Below, one piece after another: positions 35,597 through 43,985 of a stretch of DNA of 64,000 nucleotides. The translations under genes and the position numbers were made by a program. Source of the stretch: Candidatus Thorarchaeota archaeon (lineage in GTDB: Archaea > Asgardarchaeota > Thorarchaeia > Thorarchaeales > Thorarchaeaceae). Under the pieces are notes generated by a model that did not search any database, had not been told where the DNA came from, and worked only from the letters and a program-made list of their open reading frames with translations. The stretch spans positions 142,396-206,395 of the forward strand of contig JAGSHN010000005.1 in assembly GCA_029855935.1 (NCBI GenBank), given 5' to 3'. Numbering within the stretch: the first letter of the stretch is position 1; each line of letters starts with the position of its first letter.

Positions 35597-35959
35597 TCAA
35601 ATAATGATTGTCACCCCTCGCCCAGTTGGCCGCTGGGCCAGTAGTTCGTCAATCGAAATCAGTGATCCACCAGCACCTACAATCATAGACCGCGCAGATG
35701 CTGATGCGTTCAAGGCGGCAACTGTGACCTTGTGCGCAATGGTCCCGGCTCCAAGTACTTTGCCAGGGACCACAACTATGTCCCCGTCATCTGTATAGCG
35801 TGCAATCTTGCCGATGTTGACCACCACTCTCTTGCGTGCAGGCCGAGCGATGAGCTCAGCGACACGCTTCCATATGTTCACACCGTGCCTGTTCGCAGTT
35901 CTGCGAAGGGCCTTGATTAGAGCACGGGTGTTGGGGTCTGTTGCTCCGGATTTCACCAT
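35597..35959 (-). CDS. rpl18e: 50S ribosomal protein L18e
   Basis: 120-residue eL18 homologue with TRALIKALRRTANRHGVNIW, KRVVVNIGKIARYTDDGD, VVPGKVLGAGTIAHKVTVAAL and LLAQRPTGRGVTII. Placed between RpoD and L13, as in most archaea. Confidence 0.95.
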   Translation of the reverse strand: MVKSGATDPNTRALIKALRRTANRHGVNIWKRVAELIARPARKRVVVNIGKIARYTDDGDIVVVPGKVLGAGTIAHKVTVAALNASASARSMIVGAGGSLISIDELLAQRPTGRGVTIII

Positions 35960-35974
35960 TTGTTGTCTCCGCTC

Positions 35975-36775
35975 CTATAACAAGTTCGCAAAGTCCAAGG
36001 CGATACGTATCCGCTCCTTCAGGATGTCAAGAGCCTTCTCTATAATTACGGTCGGTTCTAACGCACCGGTCGACTCAACCTTGAACAAGAAGCTATCAGG
36101 TTTTGAGTCGATTGTTATTGCATTCGGCTCACATTCTTTCACGCAGAGCTCACACAGGCTGCATTCGAGTGTGTTCTGCGTCGATAAGACATCCCCCTCA
36201 AGACGGAATATCTTCTTCGGGCATATCTCGACGCAGACACCGCACCTGTCGCAGGCCTTGGTGTCTATGCTCACTACAGGAACATACTTGTATGCAACCG
36301 TGGACACCGGCTGGAACTTCGCATTCTCCCGACCAGTTCCCAGACGGGCATAGGCCTCGATGATGATTCTCTGTCCAGGAGCGAGTTTGACGAGCGGGAT
36401 CTTGTCTGAGGCGGGCACAACCTTTGGGTCCTGAGACATTAGGTCGCCAGAGTAGACGAGCTTCTCCTCGCCCTCAGCCTCAACCTCAAGAGTGAGTGTA
36501 CACTGGCAGAGGCTACAGCCCTTCCCCTCGCAATCGCACTCGTCGGGATGATTGTAGTCTTCCAGTGGTGTCACCAAGGGTATGAGGCCAAGGCGGTGCG
36601 CCAGCATCTCATCGTACATTACACTCGTGTTCTCCAGAATGAGAACTTCATCTATGGCCATTGATGGCACCCGCGTCAACATAGTACGCCGGAGAGCATT
36701 TGCAAAGGCCACGTCTACTCCTTCGATGAGGAAGTGGCACACGTCATCTTTCATATATATGATTGTGACTTCCAC
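35975..36775 (-). CDS. rpoD: RNA polymerase subunit D with two 4Fe-4S motifs
   Basis: 266-residue homologue of RPB3/AC40, which nucleates polymerase assembly. The dimerisation domain starts FANALRRTMLTRVPSMAIDEV. A cysteine-rich insert follows (C80, C82, C87, C90, C92). A ferredoxin-like domain has two full four-cysteine motifs: CDRCGVCVEICP (C175, C178, C181, C185) and CSLCELCVKEC (C205, C208, C211, C215). Many archaea keep one or neither. Start is GTG at 36775. The usual S13-S4-S11 genes are not upstream; instead there is a leader with its own promoter. Confidence 0.94.
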   Translation of the reverse strand: MEVTIIYMKDDVCHFLIEGVDVAFANALRRTMLTRVPSMAIDEVLILENTSVMYDEMLAHRLGLIPLVTPLEDYNHPDECDCEGKGCSLCQCTLTLEVEAEGEEKLVYSGDLMSQDPKVVPASDKIPLVKLAPGQRIIIEAYARLGTGRENAKFQPVSTVAYKYVPVVSIDTKACDRCGVCVEICPKKIFRLEGDVLSTQNTLECSLCELCVKECEPNAITIDSKPDSFLFKVESTGALEPTVIIEKALDILKERIRIALDFANLL

Positions 36776-36882
36776 CTAATCACCTGACCTCAGAGGCTGT
36801 GTGTGTCCACCCAAAAGACACTGTTCCCGGACGGACTCGCTATCGACCGGTGTGTCGTCTAGCTCACTCGCCCGTGTCCTGG

Positions 36883-36899
36883 GCAGGTCTGCGACCTGC
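36883..36899. repeat. Perfect palindrome at predicted rpoD-operon start site
   Basis: GCAGGTCTGCGACCTGC is a 7-bp inverted repeat with a 3-nt centre. It lies about 22 bp downstream of the TATA element, where transcription should start, so it may be an operator or a 5'-end hairpin. Function inferred. Confidence 0.4.
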
Positions 36900-36905
36900 G
36901 CACGA

Positions 36906-36921
36906 CAATAAAAGGATTACC
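36906..36921 (-). promoter_or_regulatory. Promoter of the rpoD ribosomal cluster
   Basis: The minus strand reads GGTAATCCTTTTATTG, the same element found before S12, tRNA-Lys and tRNA-Tyr. The predicted leader to the GTG is about 110 nt. The rest of the 261-bp gap 36776-37036 holds nothing else I can identify. Confidence 0.6.
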
Positions 36922-37036
36922 GTAGAGCCGTGTGATTTTGTCCAGTAGCGCAGATCGAATTGGGCAAGCAGGAGTACGCGATGCAGGGTGGGCGAACGTC
37001 CGTCCCCACAAATCAAGTGCCTAATGACCAAGGTGC

Positions 37037-37534
37037 CTAGGCAGCCAGTTGGACCATGTCCCTCAGACCCTCCACTATCAGTCGATATCCACGTAGGCGC
37101 TGTTTCGGATCAATTGCTATCATCCCGTAGGTCGGAATTCCTAGGAGGTCCTGAACAGACTCCGGGCGCATTGAACCAGGCAGGTCTTGTTTGTTAGCGA
37201 TGGCGATTACCTGTTTCCCAGCCAAGAGAGCTTCGTATTTCTTCAGCAGCTGGCGGGTCTTGAGAACTGCCTTGGGAGTACTCTCTGTGACCACGACAAT
37301 CATCTCGCTGCCCTTCATAAAATCGGGCCACATAAACTCAAAATGAGCTTGACCACCCATCTCAACAAGTGTGATCTTCGTCCGATCATCGAGGGTGATT
37401 GTCCCGCAGTCCATTCCTGCGGTCGGCTGGTACTTGCTTTGAAGCTTGGTGACATCATCCGTCAACAGACGAATCAGAGTAGATTTGCCAGCGTACCCCG
37501 CGCCCATCAGGGCAACCTTGACGTATCGAGTCAT
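37037..37534 (-). CDS. Arf-like small GTPase
   Basis: 165 residues with the full Ras-superfamily motif order: P-loop GAGYAGKS (11-18), a switch I Thr (T38), EMGGQ (58-62, the Arf-type glycine pair and Gln62), and NKQD (114-117). NKQD rather than NKxD with other residues is the Arf-family form; most Ras/Rab proteins have NKCD/NKSD. No N-terminal amphipathic helix with a myristoylation glycine is evident. Expanded small GTPases are an Asgard hallmark. ATG 37534 is used because the P-loop strand starts six residues later; an upstream TTG/ATG would add non-conserved residues. Adjacent to G1P dehydrogenase, divergently. Confidence 0.85.
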   Translation of the reverse strand: MTRYVKVALMGAGYAGKSTLIRLLTDDVTKLQSKYQPTAGMDCGTITLDDRTKITLVEMGGQAHFEFMWPDFMKGSEMIVVVTESTPKAVLKTRQLLKKYEALLAGKQVIAIANKQDLPGSMRPESVQDLLGIPTYGMIAIDPKQRLRGYRLIVEGLRDMVQLAA

Positions 37535-37638
37535 TTCATACGGCTCCAGTCGAGTTCTCGACGGGGATAAGGGATACAATACATATCAGCCATCGTGTTA
37601 CGATTGTAACACAGGCTGCTCCAGAGATAGGTACATAT

Positions 37639-37653
37639 TGCCCCCTTTAAACT
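37639..37653. promoter_or_regulatory. TATA element between Arf-like and G1PDH genes
   Basis: TTGCCCCCTTTAAAC reads as a TATA box on the plus strand and, because TTTAAA is self-complementary, also on the minus strand. It is about 70 bp before G1PDH and 110 bp before the GTPase gene. Confidence 0.45.
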
Positions 37654-37716
37654 GCCACACGGTCTAACAGAAGCTCTTAACAAGCGGCTTACAGCTGTGA
37701 CTGTTGGTCGGGTAAC

Positions 37717-38700
37717 ATGGACAATGTTCGTCCCGAAATAGTGTTCATCCAAAACGATGCAATAGAGAGGCTTCCGGAGATTGTTTCAAGGTACGGAAAA
37801 GGACTCGTAGTTACAGACAGTATCATCTTCAAGCGATACGGGGAGAGGCTTGCCAAGACTTGTGATAGTGACCCAACGTGGGTGCTGGTGGACAAGGGAA
37901 TTCCCAATGACCTGCAGGTAGAGGGAATCGATGTCATTGTGGGGTTTGGAGGAGGACGAAGCATTGATGCAGCTAAGCTCATAGCCGCGCAGACCAAGTT
38001 GGATTGGATTTCCGTTCCGACTGCAGCATCGCACGATGGTATTGCTAGTGAGGCAGCCTCTGTCGCCCACAATGGTTATCGATACTCGAAGCGTTGTAAG
38101 CTACCCGTTGCTGTAGTGGCAGACCTGTCGATAATCTCAGATGCGCCAGTGGAGCTGAAGCAGGCTGGAACGGGGGACATACTGTGCAAGGCATCCAGCC
38201 TTAGTGAGTGGAAGTTCGCACACGAGAGGTATGAGGAACCGTTTGTCCAAGAGGCATACAACCTGGTCAGGCGCGCACTAGACCAAGTAATTCGGGACGA
38301 CCGCCTTGAAACCCTAGTGCGTGCGGAGATTGATGCGGGACGGGCCATGTACTTGGCACAGAGCTCTAGACCCTGTTCGGGGACCGAACACGCAATATCA
38401 CATGCGATGGAGCGTCGGAACCATGCGCTTCACGGTCTACAGGTCATCTTTGCCACACCTTTGTGCCTGCACTACCTAGAGGCGAGAGGCCAAGCGCTCT
38501 ATTCAAGGGACTTTATGACTGAGGTGATCAGTGAAAGAGGACTGCCACGTATGCTTGAAGACCTAGACCTCACTCTAGAGATGTTCGTCGACGATATTCA
38601 TCATGCACTCAAGATAATGCAGCGGAGGAACAGACACTCGATACTCGCGGACGTTGAGGACGAGGAACTCAGACGAGTGATATTGGATCTGTACACATAG
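37717..38700 (+). CDS. egsA: sn-Glycerol-1-phosphate dehydrogenase
   Basis: Reduces dihydroxyacetone phosphate to sn-glycerol-1-phosphate, setting the archaeal stereochemistry of membrane lipids. 327 residues: GFGGGRSIDAAK (NAD(P)-binding), TAASHDGIASEAAS, GTGDILCK, and metal-site histidines in SGTEHAISHAME and HALHGLQV. Length fits the family. The archaeal lipid enzyme confirms the domain of the host. Confidence 0.95.
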   Translation: MDNVRPEIVFIQNDAIERLPEIVSRYGKGLVVTDSIIFKRYGERLAKTCDSDPTWVLVDKGIPNDLQVEGIDVIVGFGGGRSIDAAKLIAAQTKLDWISVPTAASHDGIASEAASVAHNGYRYSKRCKLPVAVVADLSIISDAPVELKQAGTGDILCKASSLSEWKFAHERYEEPFVQEAYNLVRRALDQVIRDDRLETLVRAEIDAGRAMYLAQSSRPCSGTEHAISHAMERRNHALHGLQVIFATPLCLHYLEARGQALYSRDFMTEVISERGLPRMLEDLDLTLEMFVDDIHHALKIMQRRNRHSILADVEDEELRRVILDLYT

Positions 38701-38716
38701 ATGCGCTGACACTTCG

Positions 38717-38731
38717 ACAGTTTTAAAAGAA
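38717..38731 (+). promoter_or_regulatory. Promoter of L7Ae-S28e-L24e
   Basis: GACAGTTTTAAAAGA is an A-rich/C plus TTTTAAAA element about 85 bp before the L7Ae ATG. Confidence 0.5.
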
Positions 38732-38810
38732 CCAGCCATGACGACGACCAGAGCGCCGATAAGAGAGCGTTCTCATTACCAATGAAGTATTAGACAGAGG
38801 TAGTTGAAAC

Positions 38811-39182
38811 ATGCCGAAACCGAGTTTTGTTGACTGGGAACCCACAGAGGACCTCCAGAAGAAGGCTTTGCAGGCACTGGAGATGGCAAGGGATACGGGT
38901 CGTATCAAGAAGGGAATAAACGAAACGACCAAATCCATCGAGAGAGGCATTGCAAAACTGGTCCTTATTGCCGAGGATGTGGAACCTCAGGAGGTCATTA
39001 TGTACCTGCCTGGGCTGTGCGACGACAAGAACGTGCCCTATATCTTCGTAAAGAGCAAAAAGGATCTCGGTGCGGCTGCGGGAATTCAGCGACCCACAGC
39101 TGCTGCCTCGATTCTTGTTGAGGGTAAAGGAAAAGACCTTGTTGCCGATGTTGTAGACAAGATTGCTGCACTACGTAAGTGA
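38811..39182 (+). CDS. rpl7ae: Ribosomal protein L7Ae
   Basis: 123-residue kink-turn-binding protein (eL8) that serves in the ribosome, in box C/D and H/ACA guide RNPs and in RNase P. Blocks: RDTGRIKKGINETTKSIERG, KLVLIAEDVEPQEVIMYLPGLCDDKNVPY and AAGIQRPTAAASIL. First gene of the conserved L7Ae-S28e-L24e cluster. Confidence 0.96.
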   Translation: MPKPSFVDWEPTEDLQKKALQALEMARDTGRIKKGINETTKSIERGIAKLVLIAEDVEPQEVIMYLPGLCDDKNVPYIFVKSKKDLGAAAGIQRPTAAASILVEGKGKDLVADVVDKIAALRK

Positions 39183-39207
39183 AGATTGAAGTAGGTGATG
39201 GTTTTCA

Positions 39208-39432
39208 ATGAGTAAGGAAGCAGAGAAGGAGCCAGCCATCCCTGCCGAGGTCCTCGAACTGCTCGGTAGAACTGGCGTGACCGGGGAGATTACTCAGGTC
39301 AGGGTCAGGATACTTGAGGGCAGAGACGAGGGGCGTGTTCTCACACGCAACGTGAAGGGCCCCGTGCGTGTCGGGGACATTCTCATTCTACGGGAAACCG
39401 AGCGTGAGGCCCGCAAGATGAGGAGGCGCTAG
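39208..39432 (+). CDS. rps28e: 30S ribosomal protein S28e
   Basis: 74-residue eS28: [41 protein letters not shown] with the C-terminal basic [15 protein letters not shown] start 25 bp after L7Ae, with GTAGGTGATGG upstream. Confidence 0.96.
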   Translation: MSKEAEKEPAIPAEVLELLGRTGVTGEITQVRVRILEGRDEGRVLTRNVKGPVRVGDILILRETEREARKMRRR

Positions 39433-39434
39433 TC

Positions 39435-39632
39435 GTGGTTGGTACTCAGAAATGCGTCTTTTGCGGTCGAGACATCGAGCCGGGGACGGGCATTGCTTTT
39501 GTTAGAACAAAGGATGGGGCGGTGCTCTGGTTCTGTTCCAATAAATGCAAGGTTGCCAGTCTGAAGCGGGGGATGAAGCCCCGGGACACGAAGTGGACTG
39601 CAGAATACAAGAAAGGTGCAAGGGGCAAATAG
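39435..39632 (+). CDS. rpl24e: 50S ribosomal protein L24e
   Basis: 65-residue zinc-ribbon eL24: CVFCGRDIEPGTG and FCSNKC supply four cysteines, followed by LKRGMKPRDTKWTAEYKK. Start is GTG two bases after the S28e stop, so coupled. In most archaea NDK and aIF5B follow on the same strand; here NDK is inverted. Confidence 0.95.
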   Translation: MVGTQKCVFCGRDIEPGTGIAFVRTKDGAVLWFCSNKCKVASLKRGMKPRDTKWTAEYKKGARGK

Positions 39633-39690
39633 AGAGCGGAAGCAGAGTGACCCTTTGTCGCCATTTGGGCGTCGCTGACGAAGGAGCAAG

Positions 39691-39720
39691 GGCCCGTTGG
39701 GCCCCGTTGGGCCCCGCTCC
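39691..39720. repeat. Triple GGCCCCGTTG-like repeat between convergent L24e and ndk
   Basis: Three near-identical ten-base units GGCCCCGTTG rich in GGGCCC palindromes, between two converging genes. They could fold as alternative hairpins and act as a two-way transcription end, though no T-run is obvious. Confidence 0.4.
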
Positions 39721-39747
39721 ATCACAAGTATAGCGATGAGATGCCGT

Positions 39748-40413
39748 TCATCCGCTCTTCGAAACCTCTTCCTTTACCAACGCGAAGATTGCCTCAGCTA
39801 GTTTCTCGACCTCATCGTCCTCCACATCGCGCGCGTCCTTGGCGATGAGGACCTCTAGCGACTCCAGAACCGAGGAACTAACATCATCACTATCTATTGC
39901 GTGCACAACAACCTCACGAATCTCGGATGTGTGATCAGAAGCCTCAGCTGTGTATCGTTCAATGTAGGTCAGCATCTCTTTTTCAGCTCCATCTGACTCC
40001 CGAACATTGCCCTCTCTGCTCCAGAGGTCAATCTCGGTGGCAGCCGTTTCTGGACTATCGGACGCATGGGCTATGTTGATGCCCCCCCAGATGCCATACC
40101 TACCACGCAGGGTGTCAGGTGGGGCCTTCTGCACGAATGTGGGCCCAAGTGCATCACGTATCCTCTGAATCGCATTCTCTCCCTCAAACACCAGCACAAG
40201 AACGCGTCCAGATGTGATGAACTGGACAAGCCAAGGAAAGAACGGCTTTCCTTTATGAACTGCATAATGCTTCTCGGCAAGCTCTTGAGAAACTCGCATC
40301 TCTCGAAAGGCACGGACCCTGAGGCCGAGTCCGTGAAGTGCTTCAATGACACGGGCTCCGACTGTCCTGCGTACTGCGCCATCAGGCTTGATTATGACAA
40401 GAGAACGTTCCAT
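39748..40413 (-). CDS. ndk: Nucleoside diphosphate kinase with acidic C-terminal extension
   Basis: Residues 1-145 form the NDK fold, which equalises NTP pools by phosphohistidine transfer: SLVIIKPDGAVRR, HYAVHKGKPFFPWLVQFITSG, TLRGRYGIWGG and the catalytic His116 in IAHASDSPETA. About 75 further residues follow, acidic and helical (IREVVVHAIDSDDVSSSVLESLEVL, DVEDDEVEKLAEAIF), unlike the usual ~150-residue enzyme. The gene is on the opposite strand to its normal neighbours L24e and aIF5B. ATG 40413 is the family start. Confidence 0.9.
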   Translation of the reverse strand: MERSLVIIKPDGAVRRTVGARVIEALHGLGLRVRAFREMRVSQELAEKHYAVHKGKPFFPWLVQFITSGRVLVLVFEGENAIQRIRDALGPTFVQKAPPDTLRGRYGIWGGINIAHASDSPETAATEIDLWSREGNVRESDGAEKEMLTYIERYTAEASDHTSEIREVVVHAIDSDDVSSSVLESLEVLIAKDARDVEDDEVEKLAEAIFALVKEEVSKSG

Positions 40414-40462
40414 TCGATTCACCAACTTGATTCGTGCTTGCACCAAGGCAAAACGTGGCTTA

Positions 40463-40477
40463 TTTTAGCATTGTGAC
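40463..40477 (+). promoter_or_regulatory. TATA-like element before aIF5B
   Basis: GCTTATTTTAGCATT is about 80 bp upstream of the ATG at 40554. A moderate match only. Confidence 0.35.
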
Positions 40478-40553
40478 GTCGCCAGTCTCTAAGGCAAGTT
40501 TCATATGCTCGCAGTAGTTGCCCGCTCATAGTTTAGTCAGCGAGGGCCTGCCA

Positions 40554-42350
40554 ATGAAGCCGTCAGAGAGAAACACGAGGGAACGACTTCGCTCGCCAAT
40601 TGTCACCGTCCTTGGTCACATAGACCACGGAAAGACTTCGCTCCTTGACAAGATGCGCGGAACAGCTGTGCAGCACAGGGAAGCGGCAGGAATAACCCAG
40701 CACATTGGCGCATCGTTTTTCCCCACTGAAACGATAATGTCCATATGTGGCAACCTCCTCAAGGCCATAAAGACCGAACTCAGGATAGATGGGTTGCTGT
40801 TCATAGATACCCCAGGACATGAAGCGTACCTGAACCTCCGCCGACGAGGCGGAGCCATAGCTGACATAGCAATATTGGTTATCGACATAAACGAGGGGCC
40901 CCTCACACAGACCTACGAGTCCCTGAAGATTCTGCGAGCTGGGAGGACGCCATTCCTAATTGCAGCGAACAAACTCGACAAGGTCCCCGGTTGGCAGCCA
41001 AAGCCTGAGCTTCCGCTGGTACAGGCAATTAAAGCACAGAGTAGGACCACCCAAGCAGAGATTGATCGGAGGCTCTATGAGATAGTTGGAGCGCTATCAG
41101 CAAATGGGATTCAGTCGGAGCGATTCGACAGGGTGAGGGACTTCACAAGGACTGTTGCCATTGTCCCCACAAGCGCGAAGACTGGTGAGGGAATTCCTGA
41201 GCTTCTCATGGTCTTGGCGGGACTGACGCAGCAATATATGAAGGAACGGCTCCGAGTGTCGACAGGTCCGGCAAAGGGTGTAGTTCTAGAAGTGAGGGAG
41301 GAAACTGGGTTGGGGGTCACACTAGACACAATTATCTATGACGGAGTGTTGCGAAAGACTGACACAATTGTCGTCGGGGGTCTTGAGGATGCCATTGTGG
41401 CGAAGATAAGGGCGCTCCTTCTACCAAAGCCACTCGATGAGATTCGTGATCCAAGGGAGAGGTTCACACAGGTCGATGAGATACACGCTGCAGCAGGAGT
41501 TAAGATAGTTTCGCCAGACATTCAGGGAGCAGTGGCGGGAGCACCCATTTATGGGGTCGGCGAAACAGATGATATCGAGGAGATTAAGCAGAAAGTCCGC
41601 GATGAGGTGGGCGCTGTCAGAATCCATCGCGACTCATCGGGTATCGTTGTCAAGGCTGACACCCTGGGGTCGCTAGAGGCTGTGACACAGTTCCTTCAAG
41701 AGAGAAAGATACCCGTGCGAGTCGCGGATGTGGGGCCAATTGTGAAACGTGACATAATCGAGGCAAGTGCGGCAGGGGAAACTGACCCACTTAATGCTGT
41801 TGTCCTAGGATTCAATGTCAAGGTAGCTCCCGGTATTGAGGACCTTGCCGCAGAATACGGAGTAGAGATATTCGTCAGTGATGTCATATATCGCCTCTAT
41901 GACGAGTATTACGCTTGGCTTATTGTCAAGAGGGAACAAGCCAAGGCTAAAACTCTGGGCCACATGATACGGCCAGGAAAGATAGAGATTCTCCCAGACT
42001 ACGTATTTCGAAACAAGGATCCAGCAATCGTAGGAGTCCGGGTTCACGGCATAATCCGTCCCAAGACTGCACTGATAAATGCTGAGGGGCGCCGTATTGG
42101 TACAATCCTCCAGATTCAAGACAGAGGTGTGGCGATAGAGGAGGCTACTGACGGAATGGAGGTGGCAGTATCCATTAGGGGGCCAACCATTGGGAGACAG
42201 GTGAAGCCTAGTGAAACCCTGTATGTTGATGTGCCTGACAAGCACATTCAGGCACTCCGCAAGAAGTTCAGGGAGGAGCTGAGTCAATCCGAGCTAGAGA
42301 TTCTAGAAGAGATTATCCGCATTAAGAGAGCGGCAGGGGCGTTGATATAG
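40554..42350 (+). CDS. infB: Translation initiation factor aIF5B (IF2)
   Basis: GTPase that promotes ribosomal subunit joining. 598 residues: G1 GHIDHGKTS, a switch I region GITQHIGASFFP, G3 DTPGHEAY, G4 NKLD and a G5-like TSAKTGEGI, then domains II-IV ending in RKKFREELSQSELEILEEI. No intein is present. ATG 40554 is used; a TTG at 40518 would add 12 residues. Confidence 0.95.
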   Translation: MKPSERNTRERLRSPIVTVLGHIDHGKTSLLDKMRGTAVQHREAAGITQHIGASFFPTETIMSICGNLLKAIKTELRIDGLLFIDTPGHEAYLNLRRRGGAIADIAILVIDINEGPLTQTYESLKILRAGRTPFLIAANKLDKVPGWQPKPELPLVQAIKAQSRTTQAEIDRRLYEIVGALSANGIQSERFDRVRDFTRTVAIVPTSAKTGEGIPELLMVLAGLTQQYMKERLRVSTGPAKGVVLEVREETGLGVTLDTIIYDGVLRKTDTIVVGGLEDAIVAKIRALLLPKPLDEIRDPRERFTQVDEIHAAAGVKIVSPDIQGAVAGAPIYGVGETDDIEEIKQKVRDEVGAVRIHRDSSGIVVKADTLGSLEAVTQFLQERKIPVRVADVGPIVKRDIIEASAAGETDPLNAVVLGFNVKVAPGIEDLAAEYGVEIFVSDVIYRLYDEYYAWLIVKREQAKAKTLGHMIRPGKIEILPDYVFRNKDPAIVGVRVHGIIRPKTALINAEGRRIGTILQIQDRGVAIEEATDGMEVAVSIRGPTIGRQVKPSETLYVDVPDKHIQALRKKFREELSQSELEILEEIIRIKRAAGALI

Positions 42351-42468
42351 CGCGCGAATCAGGCACCCACTCGGTTTCACCACTGTGGGGAGAAACAATA
42401 CGAAAAAGAATCGAACACGGGCCACTAGGGCCCGGTTCACGTGTACACGTGTTTGTTCTACGATGGAG

Positions 42469-43776
42469 CTACTTGCCACGCGGTGTGATGTCAAGTACCA
42501 CACCGACAGCGACCGTCATGCCCATATCTCGAACAGCGAATCGACCAAGTTGAGGAATCTCCTTGTACTTCTCAATGACCATAGGCTTGAGGGGTACAAG
42601 CTTTGCAATCATCGACTCGCCTCTCTTGACGAAGTCAGGGTTCTCCTGAATCACCTGACCTGTGCGCTGGTCGATCTTCTTCAGTAGCTCCTCAAATCGG
42701 CACGCCACCTGAGCCGTGTGAGCATGGACGACTGGCGTATACCCCTTCGTGATTGCCGTCGGATGCTGGATGACCATAATCTGCCCGGTGAAGTCGGCAG
42801 CGACCGTGGGCGGAGTATCAGCATGACCTGCAACATCACCGCGTCCGAGGTCCTTTCGCTCAATGCCACGAACGTTGAATCCTATGTTGTCACCGGGGAC
42901 AGCCTGATCCAGCTGCTCATGATGCATCTCAATAGACTTGACCTCGCCAGTCTTGTTCGGCGGCATGAATGTAACCTTGTCGCCAGGCCTGAGAATGCCC
43001 GTTTCAACACGACCGACAGGTACGGTGCCGACACCCTTGATCGAGTACACGTCGTTGATTGGGATTCGCAAGGGCTTATCGACGGGCTTCGGCGGAGGCT
43101 CGACCAAGTCAAGCGCCTCCAGCAGACAAGGCCCATCGTACCAGGGGGTCAGATCGGGTGTTCGTTCCTTCAAGTTGGCCGCGTCGAGAGCCGAGGTTGG
43201 AATGAAGGGAATCTTATCGGTCTTGTAGCCGATACTCTTAAGGAATGATTCAACCTCTTCCTTGACCTCTTTGTAGCGCTCCTCGCTGTACTTGACGCTC
43301 TCGTCATCCATCTTGTTGATACAGACAATCATACTGGGAACGCCGAGCGTCATCGCGAGATACGCATGCTCCTTTGTCTGACCACCAGGACCAATTCCGG
43401 CCTCAAACTCGCCCTTCTTGGCAGACACGACCAGCAGGGCCACATCAGCCTGCGATGCGCCAGTGATCATGTTCTTGATGAAGTCCTTGTGACCGGGCGC
43501 ATCGATGATGGTGTAGTAGTACCTTTTCGTCATGAACTTGAAGAAGGCGATGTCAATCGTGAGGCCACGCTCCCGTTCCTCCTTGAGACGGTCCAGCGCA
43601 AAAGCCCATGCCCAGCTGGGCCGCCCAAGTTTCTCAGCTTCGGCCTTATACTGCTGGAACGTACGTTCGTCAACAGCGCCTGTTTCGTATAGGAGCCTGC
43701 CAGTCATCGTGCTCTTGCCGTGGTCAACATGACCGATGACGACGAGATTCAGGTGCTCCTTCTCTTTCTTGGACAA
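42469..43776 (-). CDS. tuf: Elongation factor 1-alpha
   Basis: Delivers aminoacyl-tRNA to the ribosome. 435 residues: G1 GHVDHGKST, DIAFFKF in switch I, G3 DAPGHKDFIKNM, G4 NKMD, then GVGTVPVGRVETG and GDNIGFNVRG in domain II and FAVRDMGMTVAVGVV at the end. The start is TTG at 43776, decided by AAGGAGA (43785-43791) eight bases upstream; an out-of-frame ATG lies between. EF-2 and S10, normally flanking in this operon, are absent here. Confidence 0.96.
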   Translation of the reverse strand: MSKKEKEHLNLVVIGHVDHGKSTMTGRLLYETGAVDERTFQQYKAEAEKLGRPSWAWAFALDRLKEERERGLTIDIAFFKFMTKRYYYTIIDAPGHKDFIKNMITGASQADVALLVVSAKKGEFEAGIGPGGQTKEHAYLAMTLGVPSMIVCINKMDDESVKYSEERYKEVKEEVESFLKSIGYKTDKIPFIPTSALDAANLKERTPDLTPWYDGPCLLEALDLVEPPPKPVDKPLRIPINDVYSIKGVGTVPVGRVETGILRPGDKVTFMPPNKTGEVKSIEMHHEQLDQAVPGDNIGFNVRGIERKDLGRGDVAGHADTPPTVAADFTGQIMVIQHPTAITKGYTPVVHAHTAQVACRFEELLKKIDQRTGQVIQENPDFVKRGESMIAKLVPLKPMVIEKYKEIPQLGRFAVRDMGMTVAVGVVLDITPRGK

Positions 43777-43804
43777 GGCATTAGTCTCCTTTCTCTTTTT
43801 TAGT

Positions 43805-43819
43805 CGGTTCACTGAACCG
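43805..43819. repeat. Palindrome in the EF-1alpha leader
   Basis: CGGTTCACTGAACCG is a perfect 7-bp inverted repeat around one base, located between the promoter and the ribosome-binding site. It may form a hairpin at the very 5' end of the mRNA or bind a regulator. Confidence 0.4.
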
Positions 43820-43843
43820 GGACTCTGGTCAACCCTTCGTGAG

Positions 43844-43858
43844 ATGCTTTTAACGCTT
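43844..43858 (-). promoter_or_regulatory. Promoter of EF-1alpha
   Basis: The minus strand reads CGAAAGCGTTAAAAGC, close to the elements before tRNA-Pro and L30e. The expected start site is near 43825. Confidence 0.55.
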
Positions 43859-43985
43859 TCGACAATACACATTGACCAAGTCGCGGAACTGGCGACCTGA
43901 CCAAGAGAATGACTCTAGGACAAAGGAGAACTGGATGAATTGAGAAACAAGAGAACAGGGAATGCTACAAGGGTGGCATTGAGAG

